From: Desulfamplus sp964425195
GTDB taxonomy: Bacteria; Desulfobacterota; Desulfobacteria; Desulfobacterales; Desulfobacteraceae
Reading direction: 5' to 3'
NCBI GenBank assembly: GCA_964425195.1
Contig: CAYRLG010000007.1
Location: 78,288 to 142,287 of the forward strand
DNA length: 64,000 bases
The translations under genes were made by a program, and so were the position numbers. Below, piece by piece: positions 8,787-18,390 of the stretch. Under the pieces are notes generated by a model. It was not told the origin of the DNA. It worked only from the letters and a program-made list of their open reading frames with translations, and did no database searches. Position 1 is the stretch's first letter, and each line of letters starts with the position of its first letter.

Positions 8787-9793
8787 GTAGTAGTCGAGGA
8801 AGTGTATTGGTTTTAGTACTTTGGATTTTGGTTATTATAAGTTTTCTATCTGGTGAATATATATCACATAATAGAGAGAAAAGTGCAGTTGTGCTTCATA
8901 CAACCGAAGCATTTAAAAGAGAGACAGCGGCATTTTCTGTTCTTGAGCTCCTTGCATCTGCACAGTATGATTTGATTAAAATAAAGGCTCAAGAAGAGAA
9001 TGGGTATATGGATACAATAGTGGCTAAAACTGATTTAAATTCTACAACTCCAAAGAATAATAATTCTGATAAAACTCTGTTTGGCACAGATAATGCTGCA
9101 AATTCTGTTGCTACTACTGATGACTCTGCTTTGTCATGGATAACATTAAGACCCGGTGGGGTTGAAGTGTGGGTTAAAGTTGAGAATGAATCTTCAAAAA
9201 TTCAGTTATCTTTAGCTTTGGAGCAAAATATAAGGACAACAGTTCAAAATATATATGGTGAAGAGTTGACAGAGGAGGCAGATAGATTTGCCGATGCTCT
9301 GCTTGATTGGCTTGATCCTGATGACTTAGTTAGGGAAAATGGTGCAGAGAAACCATACTATAATGATACTTATCCTCCATGCGATCCAGCAGATGGTCCG
9401 TTTAAAAGTATGACAGAGATTTTTATGGTAAAAGACTTTAGCTATGAGCTATTTTGGGGTAGTCCATATCAATATATTTTGGAATTGCCAACTTACTCTG
9501 ATTTAAAAGAGCAAGAGATATATGAGTTGAATCGTAGAAGAGAATTAAACAAAAACAGAGCTAAAAACAGAACTGATTCAGCAGATTTAGATAGTAGTGT
9601 AATGCAGACTATTTTGGAGCGTTTTACCATATATCCAAAAGATTATATAAGGGTTTCTATGCTCTTTCCAGAAGAGGGTGATAGATGGTACAATGAGATA
9701 TTCTGGTTAAAAAAAGTGGGGGGATCTTTTCAACTTGTTGAACAGTTAAGCAGAATTATGGTTGTAAATATGAGTTTTAACGAAAATAGATAA
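8783..9793 (+). CDS. gspK: Type II secretion pseudopilin GspK
   Basis: This 336-residue protein uses a TTG start, preceded by GGAGG at the right distance and overlapping the gspJ stop. The N-terminus RGSVLVLVLWILVIISFLSG is typical of GspK, which lacks the Glu5 of other pseudopilins. The large periplasmic domain contains the GspK landmark ADALLDWLDPDDLVRENGAE, then YPPCDPADGPFKSMTEIFMV. GspK caps the pseudopilus. The region around residues 85-115 and the RELNKNRAKNRTDSAD segment are low-complexity insertions. Confidence 0.85.
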   Translation: MSSSRGSVLVLVLWILVIISFLSGEYISHNREKSAVVLHTTEAFKRETAAFSVLELLASAQYDLIKIKAQEENGYMDTIVAKTDLNSTTPKNNNSDKTLFGTDNAANSVATTDDSALSWITLRPGGVEVWVKVENESSKIQLSLALEQNIRTTVQNIYGEELTEEADRFADALLDWLDPDDLVRENGAEKPYYNDTYPPCDPADGPFKSMTEIFMVKDFSYELFWGSPYQYILELPTYSDLKEQEIYELNRRRELNKNRAKNRTDSADLDSSVMQTILERFTIYPKDYIRVSMLFPEEGDRWYNEIFWLKKVGGSFQLVEQLSRIMVVNMSFNENR

Positions 9794-9822
9794 TATCTTT
9801 TAAAGATAGACAAGGATATACA

Positions 9823-11238
9823 TTGATAAGTAAGAAAATTATTGGGATATATGCAGACAGAGACTCCTTGCACTATGTCTCTATTATAAAAAAAGTTTCA
9901 GGGTATGCCTTAAAATCTCCGATGCACGCTTATAGCGCAGATGGGATACAATATGGTAATGGTCAAGTGTTGCTTAAGTCATTTTTATCAGAACTTCCAA
10001 CCGATAGTTCAACCTCCATCTATGTTGCTATTCCCCGTTCAGAGGTATTTATGCGTGAGATTACTCTACCTGTTATGCCTGTTGAAGACGCAATTTTGTC
10101 AATTAAAAACAGCCTTGCCATATATTCTCACCTTGAACCTAACTCTATCTATTATGATGTTATTATTTCAGAACAAAATGGCGGAGCTTTCCATGCGCTA
10201 CTTGTATATGCCCAAAAAGATGAGATAGAAAAATATCTTAAGCTCTTTAAAGAGAGCGGGCACTCTGGCTCTTTAAAAAGTATTTTCCCGCTTAGTTATG
10301 GTGTCTCAGCTCTGCTTGATGATGTAACAGAACTTAGTGGTAACCTTTTTGCGTTGGAACAGGAAGATGTTTTTGAGATATTTGCAAGAGCAGGGCGTAC
10401 TTTAATATTCTCCATGTCTTGCTCTGTAGATGCAGAAGATGAGAAGCTTATGATTATTGATGCTGCTCAAAATCAATTTACACACTCTAAAGATATACTT
10501 ATAAACCTCTCGTCTGATTCAACTCTTCTTCTAAAGAGTAAAAAAAGTAAGCAAGCATCACTCCTCCCTCCATTTAGAACAAATTATGCATCAGCCGCAT
10601 TAGCACCTTTTATTAATCGTATCCAGCAGATATCTTTAGATGAACAACCAGTAAAGGTAAATATTATCCACCCTTTTCGATATATTGTGCCAGCTATTTT
10701 AGTATTGCTTGTTGTACTTTACTTTATAACAGACAATATAAAAAACAAAAGCGTTGAAGCATCGTCACAATTAAATCAATTGGTTGAGCAGATAAAAGCC
10801 CTTGAAGGCGATCTTGAACCTTTACAAAATAAAATTGATACTCTTAAAAAAGCATCAAGATTTAAAACTGATGTTCAGGAGTTTATGCAGACACGCCCCG
10901 CACTCTATACAGCAATTAATGAGATTGCTACCCTTGTACCTGATGGAACATGGTTCTCAAATTTCACATTCAATGGCGATACTATAACCTTACGGGGAAC
11001 TGGAAATGATGCTCTCAAGACAGTTGAGTCACTTCGCTCATCAACTCTTTTTAGTAACGTTATGCTAAGAGGTTCTGTAAATAGAAGACCTAATGGTGAA
11101 GAGAATTTCACATTAGTGCTTGAACTTATTCAACCCGAGCTTAATGGTGAACTGTCAATTGATGATGCTGCTAAACCAGAAAAAGCTGATAAAGCTACTT
11201 TCAACCCTTTTGGTGGTGCATCAGGAGGTTTACAATGA
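9823..11238 (+). CDS. gspL: GspL: PilM-like plus PilN-like inner-membrane assembly protein
   Basis: This 471-residue protein has a TTG start preceded by AAGGA. The cytoplasmic N-terminal half (1-280) has the actin-like fold of GspL/PilM (MISKKIIGIYADRDSLHYVS, YVAIPRSEVFMREITLPVMP). One membrane helix follows at about 286-303 (YIVPAILVLLVVLYFIT), then a coiled-coil stretch and a PilN/GspL ferredoxin-like periplasmic domain. GspL normally binds the ATPase GspE and the protein GspM. The next gene overlaps by 4 bases and encodes a GspM/PilO-like protein. No gspE occurs in this window. Confidence 0.82.
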   Translation: MISKKIIGIYADRDSLHYVSIIKKVSGYALKSPMHAYSADGIQYGNGQVLLKSFLSELPTDSSTSIYVAIPRSEVFMREITLPVMPVEDAILSIKNSLAIYSHLEPNSIYYDVIISEQNGGAFHALLVYAQKDEIEKYLKLFKESGHSGSLKSIFPLSYGVSALLDDVTELSGNLFALEQEDVFEIFARAGRTLIFSMSCSVDAEDEKLMIIDAAQNQFTHSKDILINLSSDSTLLLKSKKSKQASLLPPFRTNYASAALAPFINRIQQISLDEQPVKVNIIHPFRYIVPAILVLLVVLYFITDNIKNKSVEASSQLNQLVEQIKALEGDLEPLQNKIDTLKKASRFKTDVQEFMQTRPALYTAINEIATLVPDGTWFSNFTFNGDTITLRGTGNDALKTVESLRSSTLFSNVMLRGSVNRRPNGEENFTLVLELIQPELNGELSIDDAAKPEKADKATFNPFGGASGGLQ

Positions 11239-11786
11239 GCAAAAAACGAAATCGTCAATGGTTTATGGGTGCTATTGTAACAGTGCTCACTATTTTAGTG
11301 TGGTGGGTCTATTTTTACTCTCCTTTGCAAGAGAGTATAGTGGAGTCTAAAGATGAGTATGAACTTAAACTTGAAAAGAAGATGAGAGTAAAAAAACAGA
11401 TTAATGAACTTGAGAAGATTCATTCTGAAAATATGATTCAGGAGACAGATTTGCAAGATTTTGCAAATCTTATGATCCCTGGTAAAAACCTTGAGGAGCT
11501 AAATGCTGTAATTCAGCAAAATATGCAAAAATTTATGGATAAAAATAGTATCTCTTTGCAAAAGTATCAGGTGTTAGGTCCAGGAAAATGGATGGATTAC
11601 GATATCGGGGTGCTTGAATTTACGGTAACAACAAACCATCAAGGAGTTGCCTCTCTTCTTAAGTATCTTGAAGAGTTAAAGCAGCTTGTCAGAATAGGGC
11701 AGATGAATATAAATTACAGCAGAAGAAAGGAAAATAATTTGTATGTTACTTTTAGGCTTGAAACACTGTTTGTTGATAAAGATTAA
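11235..11786 (+). CDS. gspM: GspM/PilO-like inner-membrane protein
   Basis: This 183-residue protein has a short cytoplasmic tail, one membrane helix (about 10-28), a coiled coil (about 35-75) and a small alpha/beta domain with the YLEELKQLVRIGQMNI strand-helix typical of PilO/GspM. It overlaps gspL by 4 bases. GspM stabilises GspL in the inner-membrane platform. The sequence is weakly conserved, so the name rests on topology, size and position between gspL and gspD. Confidence 0.72.
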   Translation: MSKKRNRQWFMGAIVTVLTILVWWVYFYSPLQESIVESKDEYELKLEKKMRVKKQINELEKIHSENMIQETDLQDFANLMIPGKNLEELNAVIQQNMQKFMDKNSISLQKYQVLGPGKWMDYDIGVLEFTVTTNHQGVASLLKYLEELKQLVRIGQMNINYSRRKENNLYVTFRLETLFVDKD

Positions 11787-11872
11787 GAAAAAAGATTAGA
11801 AGCAGATAAATTAGAGCACTTTGTTTAAGCGTATTTTAAAATTTCATCACTTGTTTTAACTATTTTACATAG

Positions 11873-14350
11873 ATGGGTTTTATAGGGAGTTATAAAAACA
11901 TAATTATGGCTGATTTAATGAACAGAAAGTTTTCTAAATATATAAACATTTTAAAAAACACAAATATTATTATAAATAATAGAGATATTATAAAAACAGA
12001 ACAATTGGTTAAAAAAATAGATGGTATAAAAAGAGAGAACCAACTTATAACTCTATTTTGCCTGTTTATTACCGCTCTATTTCTGTTAAGTTCTGGTTGT
12101 GCTTCTAAAGTTAGCAATTTCGCAGAAGGTGAGGGTAAAGCTGCTGATGGTAAATTATCCGTTTATGTTAAGTCGTCAGCTTCAGATAGTTTAGTAAAAG
12201 AGTCTAAATTAGGTAGTGTTGAAGGTGAAACTAAAGATAAGCTACTTAAATCAGTAGAACAACCAAGGTTACCTGAAGATAAAAATCTTGTCATTTTTGA
12301 TGAATCTGAAAATGATAAAATTTTTAATAATAATATTTATGGTTCTGATATCAAGGATAGCGATATAAAAAGTGACGTTATTAAAGGTGAGATAAGATCA
12401 CAGCCATTTAAAACAGTTGCCCCTGAAAAACGTAAAGATGTTTTTGCTCAAAATAGAGCTAATAAAAATTCTGAAAGTTTGCAATCTAAGTCAAGTGATT
12501 TAGAAACAGTAAAGGTTGAGCTTGCTTTTGATAATGCCGATCTTTTTGAAGTTCTTGATGCTACCTTGTTTGAACTTTTTAAGGTTAATTACATTATTGA
12601 TCCTCAAGTTAGAGCAAAAGTATCTTTTCATTTTTCAGGAGCTTATACAAAGCATCAATTTATTGAGCTTTTAAATGAAGTTCTCCAATTAAGTAACCTA
12701 TCTATAACCCATGGACCTGGGGATATGTATAAAGTTGTAAGAAAAAATGAGAGCGCGGGACTCTCTTCACAAAATGTCTATGAATATGGTTTACCAGATG
12801 CTTCGGGAGATATCTCTCGCCTTATTAGACTCAAATATTTAGATGCAGCTTCTGTTCTTAAAAGTATTCAAACTTTTACCTCAAGAGGTGCCGCTGTTTC
12901 GATAGATACTGTAAACAACTCTGTAATTGTTACAGATACTTTAGAGAATGTGGAAAAAGTTATTAATGTACTTGCTATCATGGATGTTCCTTATTTTATG
13001 GATATATCATGGAGGATATTTCCAGTTAAAGAGGTCGAGGCAAAAGATATTGTTCAAAATATTACTAAACTTATTAAAAGTGCGGGACTCTATTACAGAC
13101 CCGGAGCAGTAAAAGGTGGGTATGAGATCTTAAGCATTGATAGTATCAATGCTGTTTTGGTTGCAACAAGGTGGCCTGAAATTTTGGAACTTGTTGATAA
13201 ATGGATATCGGCAATGGACTATCTTGGTGAAGATGCTGGTAGTGGGACAGGTGTGTTTGTCTATTTTGTTGAAAATGGTATAGCAATTGAGTTGGCTGAT
13301 ATCTTAAAACAGCTCTATGGTGCAAAGTCCACATCATCTTCACAAAAGACGCAAATAGTAAGACCTACTGAAAGAGCTAATCAAAATAAAAACCAGGAGA
13401 CACCTGCTTTAAAGACAAGCTCAGTTTCAGGTGAGTTAGCAGGAGAGGTAGAAATTATACCTGACGAGACAAATAATGCAATTATATTTAAAGCATCTCA
13501 ACGAGACTACAAGATAATCAAAAATGTTCTTAAAGAGCTTGATGTTACTCCAAGGCAAGTTTTAATAAATGTAGTAATTGCTGAAGTAACTCTTACCGAC
13601 AAGACTCAATATGGTGTTCAGTGGCTTTTGAACAATAATCTTGGTAAATATGAGGGGCAAGGTGGTCTTGATGTGAGTAAATCAACACGGGGAATTGATC
13701 AGGTTTTAGGAACCGTGTCAAATATCTCCTATGGTATATACAACTCCAAAGATGTTCTTAAAGGGCTTGTAACCGCACTTGGCTCTGATTCTCGTGTTAA
13801 TATTTTGTCCTCGCCTAATATAATGGCTGTTGATAATAAAGAGGCAATGATAGAAGTTGGAGAAGATGTCCCATCTATTACTGGAAGTGTAACTGATATT
13901 AATGGTGGAATAACCAACTCAATACAGTACAAAAAGACCGGTATTATTCTAACCGTCACTCCTCATGTGAACTCAAGCGGTCTTGTAAAAATGGAGCTTT
14001 CACAGGAGGTGAGTGAAAAGGGAAATTACGATGAGGCACTTGGTAATTACTCAATATTAACCAGAAAGGCGGAAACTTCTCTTGTTGTAAGTGATCAACA
14101 GACCATCCTTATGGGAGGTTTGATGCGAAGCAATATTACAAAAAGCGATGCTGGAGTTCCGGTTTTAAAAGATATTCCTCTTCTTGGATATCTTTTTAAG
14201 AGTAAAACAGATGAGAGTACAAAAACAGAGCTGATATTTCTTTTAACCCCTCATGTAGTTGATTCTCGAGAGGCTGCAGAGCGTGTTACTAAAGAGTTTG
14301 CGGCTAAAATAGAGAGCATTAAGAATCTGATTGAAGAAAAGGATAAATAA
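11873..14350 (+). CDS. gspD: Type II secretion secretin GspD (lipoprotein type)
   Basis: This is an 825-residue secretin. After the signal sequence, a low-complexity region leads into the N0 domain (VKVELAFDNADLFEVLDATL), N1-N3 domains (SVLKSIQTFTSRGAAVSIDT, then later IIPDETNNAIIFKAS), and the C-terminal secretin domain with VPSITGSV, LTVTPHVNSSG and a final ILMGGLMRS plus VPVLKDIPLLGYLFKS. A lipobox LLSSGC puts the lipidated Cys near residue 76. That implies an unusually long n-region of about 50 residues. ATG 11873 has no Shine-Dalgarno, ATG 11906 is also possible, and the true start is unclear. It forms the outer-membrane channel of the T2SS. Confidence 0.9.
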   Translation: MGFIGSYKNIIMADLMNRKFSKYINILKNTNIIINNRDIIKTEQLVKKIDGIKRENQLITLFCLFITALFLLSSGCASKVSNFAEGEGKAADGKLSVYVKSSASDSLVKESKLGSVEGETKDKLLKSVEQPRLPEDKNLVIFDESENDKIFNNNIYGSDIKDSDIKSDVIKGEIRSQPFKTVAPEKRKDVFAQNRANKNSESLQSKSSDLETVKVELAFDNADLFEVLDATLFELFKVNYIIDPQVRAKVSFHFSGAYTKHQFIELLNEVLQLSNLSITHGPGDMYKVVRKNESAGLSSQNVYEYGLPDASGDISRLIRLKYLDAASVLKSIQTFTSRGAAVSIDTVNNSVIVTDTLENVEKVINVLAIMDVPYFMDISWRIFPVKEVEAKDIVQNITKLIKSAGLYYRPGAVKGGYEILSIDSINAVLVATRWPEILELVDKWISAMDYLGEDAGSGTGVFVYFVENGIAIELADILKQLYGAKSTSSSQKTQIVRPTERANQNKNQETPALKTSSVSGELAGEVEIIPDETNNAIIFKASQRDYKIIKNVLKELDVTPRQVLINVVIAEVTLTDKTQYGVQWLLNNNLGKYEGQGGLDVSKSTRGIDQVLGTVSNISYGIYNSKDVLKGLVTALGSDSRVNILSSPNIMAVDNKEAMIEVGEDVPSITGSVTDINGGITNSIQYKKTGIILTVTPHVNSSGLVKMELSQEVSEKGNYDEALGNYSILTRKAETSLVVSDQQTILMGGLMRSNITKSDAGVPVLKDIPLLGYLFKSKTDESTKTELIFLLTPHVVDSREAAERVTKEFAAKIESIKNLIEEKDK

Positions 14351-15458
14351 ATCACTATGCAGTATATGCACTAAACCATTTAGATTGCTTTGCATTATCT
14401 CTTTTAGATCAATTTATATGTTAAGCTATTCATCTAAACTGTTATTGATATTGGTGCTGTTAATATACCTGCTCCTGCCTATTGCTAAGGTTAAGGCATC
14501 TAATCTCTTAGATAGATCAGATGATCTTCCTATTGCTGTGATAATATCTCGTGAGATCAAACCTTTTATCGAGATGGTTGAAGGTTTTGAATCTATTGTT
14601 GAACAGCCTGTTGTCCGTATATTCCTTGATCAAAATAGAAACCCTTTTAGTCACGATCCTCTTTATAAAGATACTAATATTGACAACTACTCTTTTATTG
14701 TAGCAGTCGGTCCTTTAGCACTCTCCTATATCATTCAGAGTAATAATATTATTGACAACAAGATCTCTTCTAAAAATAGAGATATAGCACTATTAAATAT
14801 CTCAAAAAAAGTTTTCTACACTATGGTGCTTAACCCTGAAAATATAATACCAGAAGGTGTTTCAATTTGTGGGATATCTTTAAACCTATTTTCAGAGGAT
14901 ACAATTTCCAAAATAGTAGAGGTGTTTCCATCTATAGAAAGGATAGGGATACTTTTCGATCCTTTAAATAATAAGAGATGGTTTGAAAAAGTTAAAAATA
15001 GCGGAGTTTTTAACAATATTATTACTGTTCCAATGCACATTAGCGAGCACTCTGATTTAAATAGTCTAAGACAACAAGATGGTCTAAATGTCGATGCTCT
15101 TCTATTTATTCCAGACAAAACTGTGACATCTCCTACTATAATCAACCATATTATTAAGCAGTCTGTTGCCAGAAAAATTCCAGTTATAGGTTATAATAGC
15201 TTTTTTCATAAATCAGGGGCTGCATTGAGTTTTGTTTTAGACTATAGGTTAATTGGGGAGCAGATGGCACATAAGATTCTTGCAGTTTCTAAAGTGGAGT
15301 TTTCTGAAAAAGAGGTTACTGAAGAACAAGTTTTTCATAAACAACCATGCGAGCCATCAACTCCTGCATACCATATATCATTAAATCGGTCTATTGTTGA
15401 GCTGCTTGAGCTTGAGCTTGGTACTGAATTACCCGCTGAACTTAAAGTAGAACCATAA
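14331..15458 (+). CDS. ABC-type substrate-binding protein (ABC_sub_bind family)
   Basis: This protein is about 375 residues from TTG 14331, or 346 from ATG 14418 (MLSYSSKLLLILVLLIYLLL), where an export signal begins. The mature part has the two-lobe periplasmic-binding fold of the ABC_sub_bind family: PIAVIISREIKPFIEMVEGF at the start, IVAVGPLALSYI, ERIGILFDPLNNKRWFEKV and VPVIGY-type strands. No permease or ATPase is nearby. A histidine kinase follows 68 bp later, then a response regulator and a TonB receptor. The likely role is a ligand-binding sensor partner rather than a transporter part, which is an inference from context. Confidence 0.72.
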   Translation: MKKRINKSLCSICTKPFRLLCIISFRSIYMLSYSSKLLLILVLLIYLLLPIAKVKASNLLDRSDDLPIAVIISREIKPFIEMVEGFESIVEQPVVRIFLDQNRNPFSHDPLYKDTNIDNYSFIVAVGPLALSYIIQSNNIIDNKISSKNRDIALLNISKKVFYTMVLNPENIIPEGVSICGISLNLFSEDTISKIVEVFPSIERIGILFDPLNNKRWFEKVKNSGVFNNIITVPMHISEHSDLNSLRQQDGLNVDALLFIPDKTVTSPTIINHIIKQSVARKIPVIGYNSFFHKSGAALSFVLDYRLIGEQMAHKILAVSKVEFSEKEVTEEQVFHKQPCEPSTPAYHISLNRSIVELLELELGTELPAELKVEP

Positions 15459-15526
15459 AAATAGCTCCATTTTTATGTAAATAAAATTGTGAAGATTTTA
15501 ATATAATTAAAGGTGAAAATAGAACT

Positions 15527-17005
15527 GTGAAAATTGGTGCTAAACTATCTAACTTTATTCAGTTTGACTCAATTGAAAAAAGGCTTTCTGCTATTGCTAT
15601 CCTTTTTATTATGGGGACAGCCATCACAATGGGAGGAATGGGAATATGGCTTACCCATAAATTTGTTAAACAGCGATTTCATGATAATTTTATTGTTTTA
15701 GCAGAGTACTTGGCAAGAAATGCAGAACTTGGAGTGTTACTCAAAAATAGTGAGATGCTCTACAGCCTTACAAACAACATGCTTCAACAAGAAGATATAA
15801 TAAGAGTGGTAATAAAAGATGATGTTGGTAATACAATTACTGCCATTGATAAAACAGATAGAGATATTCCTCAAGGTGATAGTTTGCCACAGATAGATTC
15901 TGCAATAAAGATTGAGACCTCAATCCTTCAGATACAACCAGATAACAGTGAAATGGAGCTTTATGATGTAAATATTAGAAGAGATATTATTGGATATGTG
16001 GAGCTATATTATACCCCTTCTGGGCTGAACTTACTTACAAAAAAGATGATATTTTTATTTATGGCGGTATCATTTATTCTTTCGTCAATTTCTCTTGCGT
16101 GGTATTGGTTTTTTGCTCGATCTATCACAGTTCCTCTTATTAACCTTGTTGCTGCATCGAGAAAAGTGTCGCAAGGTGATTTTGATGTTAGAGCATCAGG
16201 CGGAGATTTAAGAGAGACAAAAACATTGGCTAAAGTATTTAACGAGATGCTCAATTCAGTTAAATCACATCAGAAAGAGACTGAAAAGATGCACATAGAG
16301 ATGGCAAAACAGAAAAGCCTTGTCGAGATTGGTAAGTTTTCTACAATGGTAGCTCATGAATTGAAAAATCCCATCTCAATTATTAAAGGGAGTATGGATA
16401 TTTTTAAGAAGAAAAATTTAGATGATATAACAAAAGAGACTATGATTCTCTATGTTGATGAGGAGATTCAGAGGCTTAGCCGCTTAGTAGATGAATTTTT
16501 ACTCTTTGCCAAACCAAAGACTCCTGTGTTTTCAAAGCTATCTATGTTATCATTTTTGAGTGACGTAACAGAAAGGTTGCAGTTTGCAGTACCTGATAAA
16601 AGTATTAAAGTCTCTCTTGATATTGAAGATGCTTTTGTGGAATGCGATGGAATGTTGATGGAGAGAGCACTTTTAAATATTTTAAAAAATGCAGTAGAAC
16701 AGACTACCCCAGAGAGCTCTTTAGAAGGTAATATTGAGATTGAGGTACGTGGAGAGCTAAAAGGAGCAGCATATATCATTGAAATCAATGATAGGGGTAA
16801 GGGTATTGACGAAGCCATTATTGATGATATTTTTAATCCGTTTTTTACTACAAGGGCAAAAGGTACAGGTCTTGGACTTGCCATTGTAAAGGATATTGTT
16901 GCTGTTCATAACGGAACAGTAGTGGTTAAAAACAGACCATCGGGAGGTGCATCTTTTCAAATAAGAATAATGGCACATCCCGTACCATCATTTTTTTTTA
17001 AATAG
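15527..17005 (+). CDS. Membrane histidine kinase (HAMP, HisKA, HATPase)
   Basis: This is a 492-residue GTG-start sensor kinase. TM1 lies at about 21-45 and is followed by a periplasmic sensor of about 120 residues (LARNAELGVLLKNSEMLYSL). TM2 is at about 171-195, then HAMP (about 195-247) and a HisKA dimerisation domain with the phospho-accepting His277 in MVAHELKNPISI. The ATPase domain shows an N-box NILKNAVEQ, DRGKGI, the FFTTRAKGTGLGLAI G-boxes and GGASFQI. It sits 22 bp before an NtrC-type regulator gene, which should be its partner. The preceding gene encodes a periplasmic binding protein that may feed its sensor domain. Confidence 0.9.
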   Translation: MKIGAKLSNFIQFDSIEKRLSAIAILFIMGTAITMGGMGIWLTHKFVKQRFHDNFIVLAEYLARNAELGVLLKNSEMLYSLTNNMLQQEDIIRVVIKDDVGNTITAIDKTDRDIPQGDSLPQIDSAIKIETSILQIQPDNSEMELYDVNIRRDIIGYVELYYTPSGLNLLTKKMIFLFMAVSFILSSISLAWYWFFARSITVPLINLVAASRKVSQGDFDVRASGGDLRETKTLAKVFNEMLNSVKSHQKETEKMHIEMAKQKSLVEIGKFSTMVAHELKNPISIIKGSMDIFKKKNLDDITKETMILYVDEEIQRLSRLVDEFLLFAKPKTPVFSKLSMLSFLSDVTERLQFAVPDKSIKVSLDIEDAFVECDGMLMERALLNILKNAVEQTTPESSLEGNIEIEVRGELKGAAYIIEINDRGKGIDEAIIDDIFNPFFTTRAKGTGLGLAIVKDIVAVHNGTVVVKNRPSGGASFQIRIMAHPVPSFFFK

Positions 17006-17026
17006 TTTACGGAGTGGTGCTAAAAA

Positions 17027-18388
17027 ATGGCTAATATACTTATAGTTGATGATGAAGCGCGTATTCGATTAATATTGAAAATTATGCTGCAATCTCAGGG
17101 TCATAATATTGAGGAGGCAGAAGATGGACAGGATGCGTTTGAAAAGCTACAGAACGATTTTTTTGATCTTGTTATCTCTGATATTAGAATGGATAGATTA
17201 GATGGACGAGGTTTACTCAAAAAGATAAAAGAGTACGATCTTGCCTGTCCAGTAGTATTTATTACAGCATTTGCATCAACTGACTCTGTAATTGAAGCCC
17301 TACATCTTGGAGCCGTTGATTATCTTGTTAAACCATTTGAGGAGAAGGATGTTCAAGTAGCAGTAGAGCGTGCTTTAGGCGTGGGTAGAATACTCAATGA
17401 AAATAGAAGACTTAAACAGACAATTAAAAACGGAGCAGACGATAGATCTCTTTTTATTTCGTCTGCTATGAAAGATATTGAGACTATGGCTCTTCAGGTA
17501 GCTCAAAGTGATGCTACAGTTCTTATTACAGGAGAGTCTGGTACTGGAAAAGAGGTTGTTGCCAAACTTATACACAACGCAAGCCCTCGATCATCTCAGC
17601 GTTTCGTAGCCGTAAACTGTGCAGCTATAACTGAAACCCTTGTGGAAGCAGAGTTATTTGGGCATGAAAAAGGCTCTTTTACAGGTGCAAGCAACAGAAA
17701 AGAGGGTAAATTTGAGTATGCTGACGGTGGGACGCTATTTCTTGATGAGGTAGGAGAGTTACCTTTTAATTCTCAGGCAAAACTTTTGAGAGCTATTCAG
17801 GAACGGAAATTTCAAAGAGTAGGAGGTAACAGCGAAATTCCTGTAAATACAAGGATTATCTGTGCAACTAATCAAGACTTGGCTCGTATGGCCGCTGAAA
17901 AAAAGTTCCGTCAAGACCTTTATTATAGACTTGCTGTATTTCCTATCCATGTTCCACCTCTTAGAGATAGAAAGGAGGATATTGCACCTTTGACTCGTCT
18001 TTTTATTGAAAAGTTTGCAAATACCCGCAATCTTACAGGGGAAATTATTACAAAAGGAGCGATACGAAAACTCAATGAGTATTCGTGGCCCGGTAATGTA
18101 AGAGAGCTTGCAAATGTGATTGAAAGGGTTATGATTCTCAAGTCTGGAGCTCTGCCAATAACTACAGATGATCTTAAATTTATCTCAATTGGTGCAGTCG
18201 ATAAGTCTGAGGTTCAAGAGAATCTTTTTCAGATACCTCCAACTGGTATTGATTATGACGAAATACAAAAGAATATTGTACAGCAAGCTCTTGATATGAC
18301 AGCATCAAATCAAAGCAGTGCTGCAAGGCTTCTTGGTCTTTCAAGGGCGCGTTTTAGAACTTTGCTTAAGATGGTTGAGGAGGGGTGA
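17027..18388 (+). CDS. NtrC-type sigma-54-dependent response regulator
   Basis: This 453-residue protein has an N-terminal receiver domain (LIVDDEAR; phosphorylated Asp52 in LVISDIRMD; VDYLVKPF). The central AAA+ domain has Walker A GESGTGKEVVAK, the sigma-54 contact loop GSFTGA and Walker B GGTLFLDEVGEL. The C-terminal Fis-type helix-turn-helix is at about 420-450 (SSAARLLGLSRARFRTLL). All parts needed to activate RNA polymerase-sigma-54 are intact. The partner is the kinase just upstream. A sigma-54-type promoter occurs 2.2 kb downstream at 20603, ahead of the CAP and subtilisin genes, and is a natural candidate target. Confidence 0.93.
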   Translation: MANILIVDDEARIRLILKIMLQSQGHNIEEAEDGQDAFEKLQNDFFDLVISDIRMDRLDGRGLLKKIKEYDLACPVVFITAFASTDSVIEALHLGAVDYLVKPFEEKDVQVAVERALGVGRILNENRRLKQTIKNGADDRSLFISSAMKDIETMALQVAQSDATVLITGESGTGKEVVAKLIHNASPRSSQRFVAVNCAAITETLVEAELFGHEKGSFTGASNRKEGKFEYADGGTLFLDEVGELPFNSQAKLLRAIQERKFQRVGGNSEIPVNTRIICATNQDLARMAAEKKFRQDLYYRLAVFPIHVPPLRDRKEDIAPLTRLFIEKFANTRNLTGEIITKGAIRKLNEYSWPGNVRELANVIERVMILKSGALPITTDDLKFISIGAVDKSEVQENLFQIPPTGIDYDEIQKNIVQQALDMTASNQSSAARLLGLSRARFRTLLKMVEEG

Positions 18389-18390
18389 TA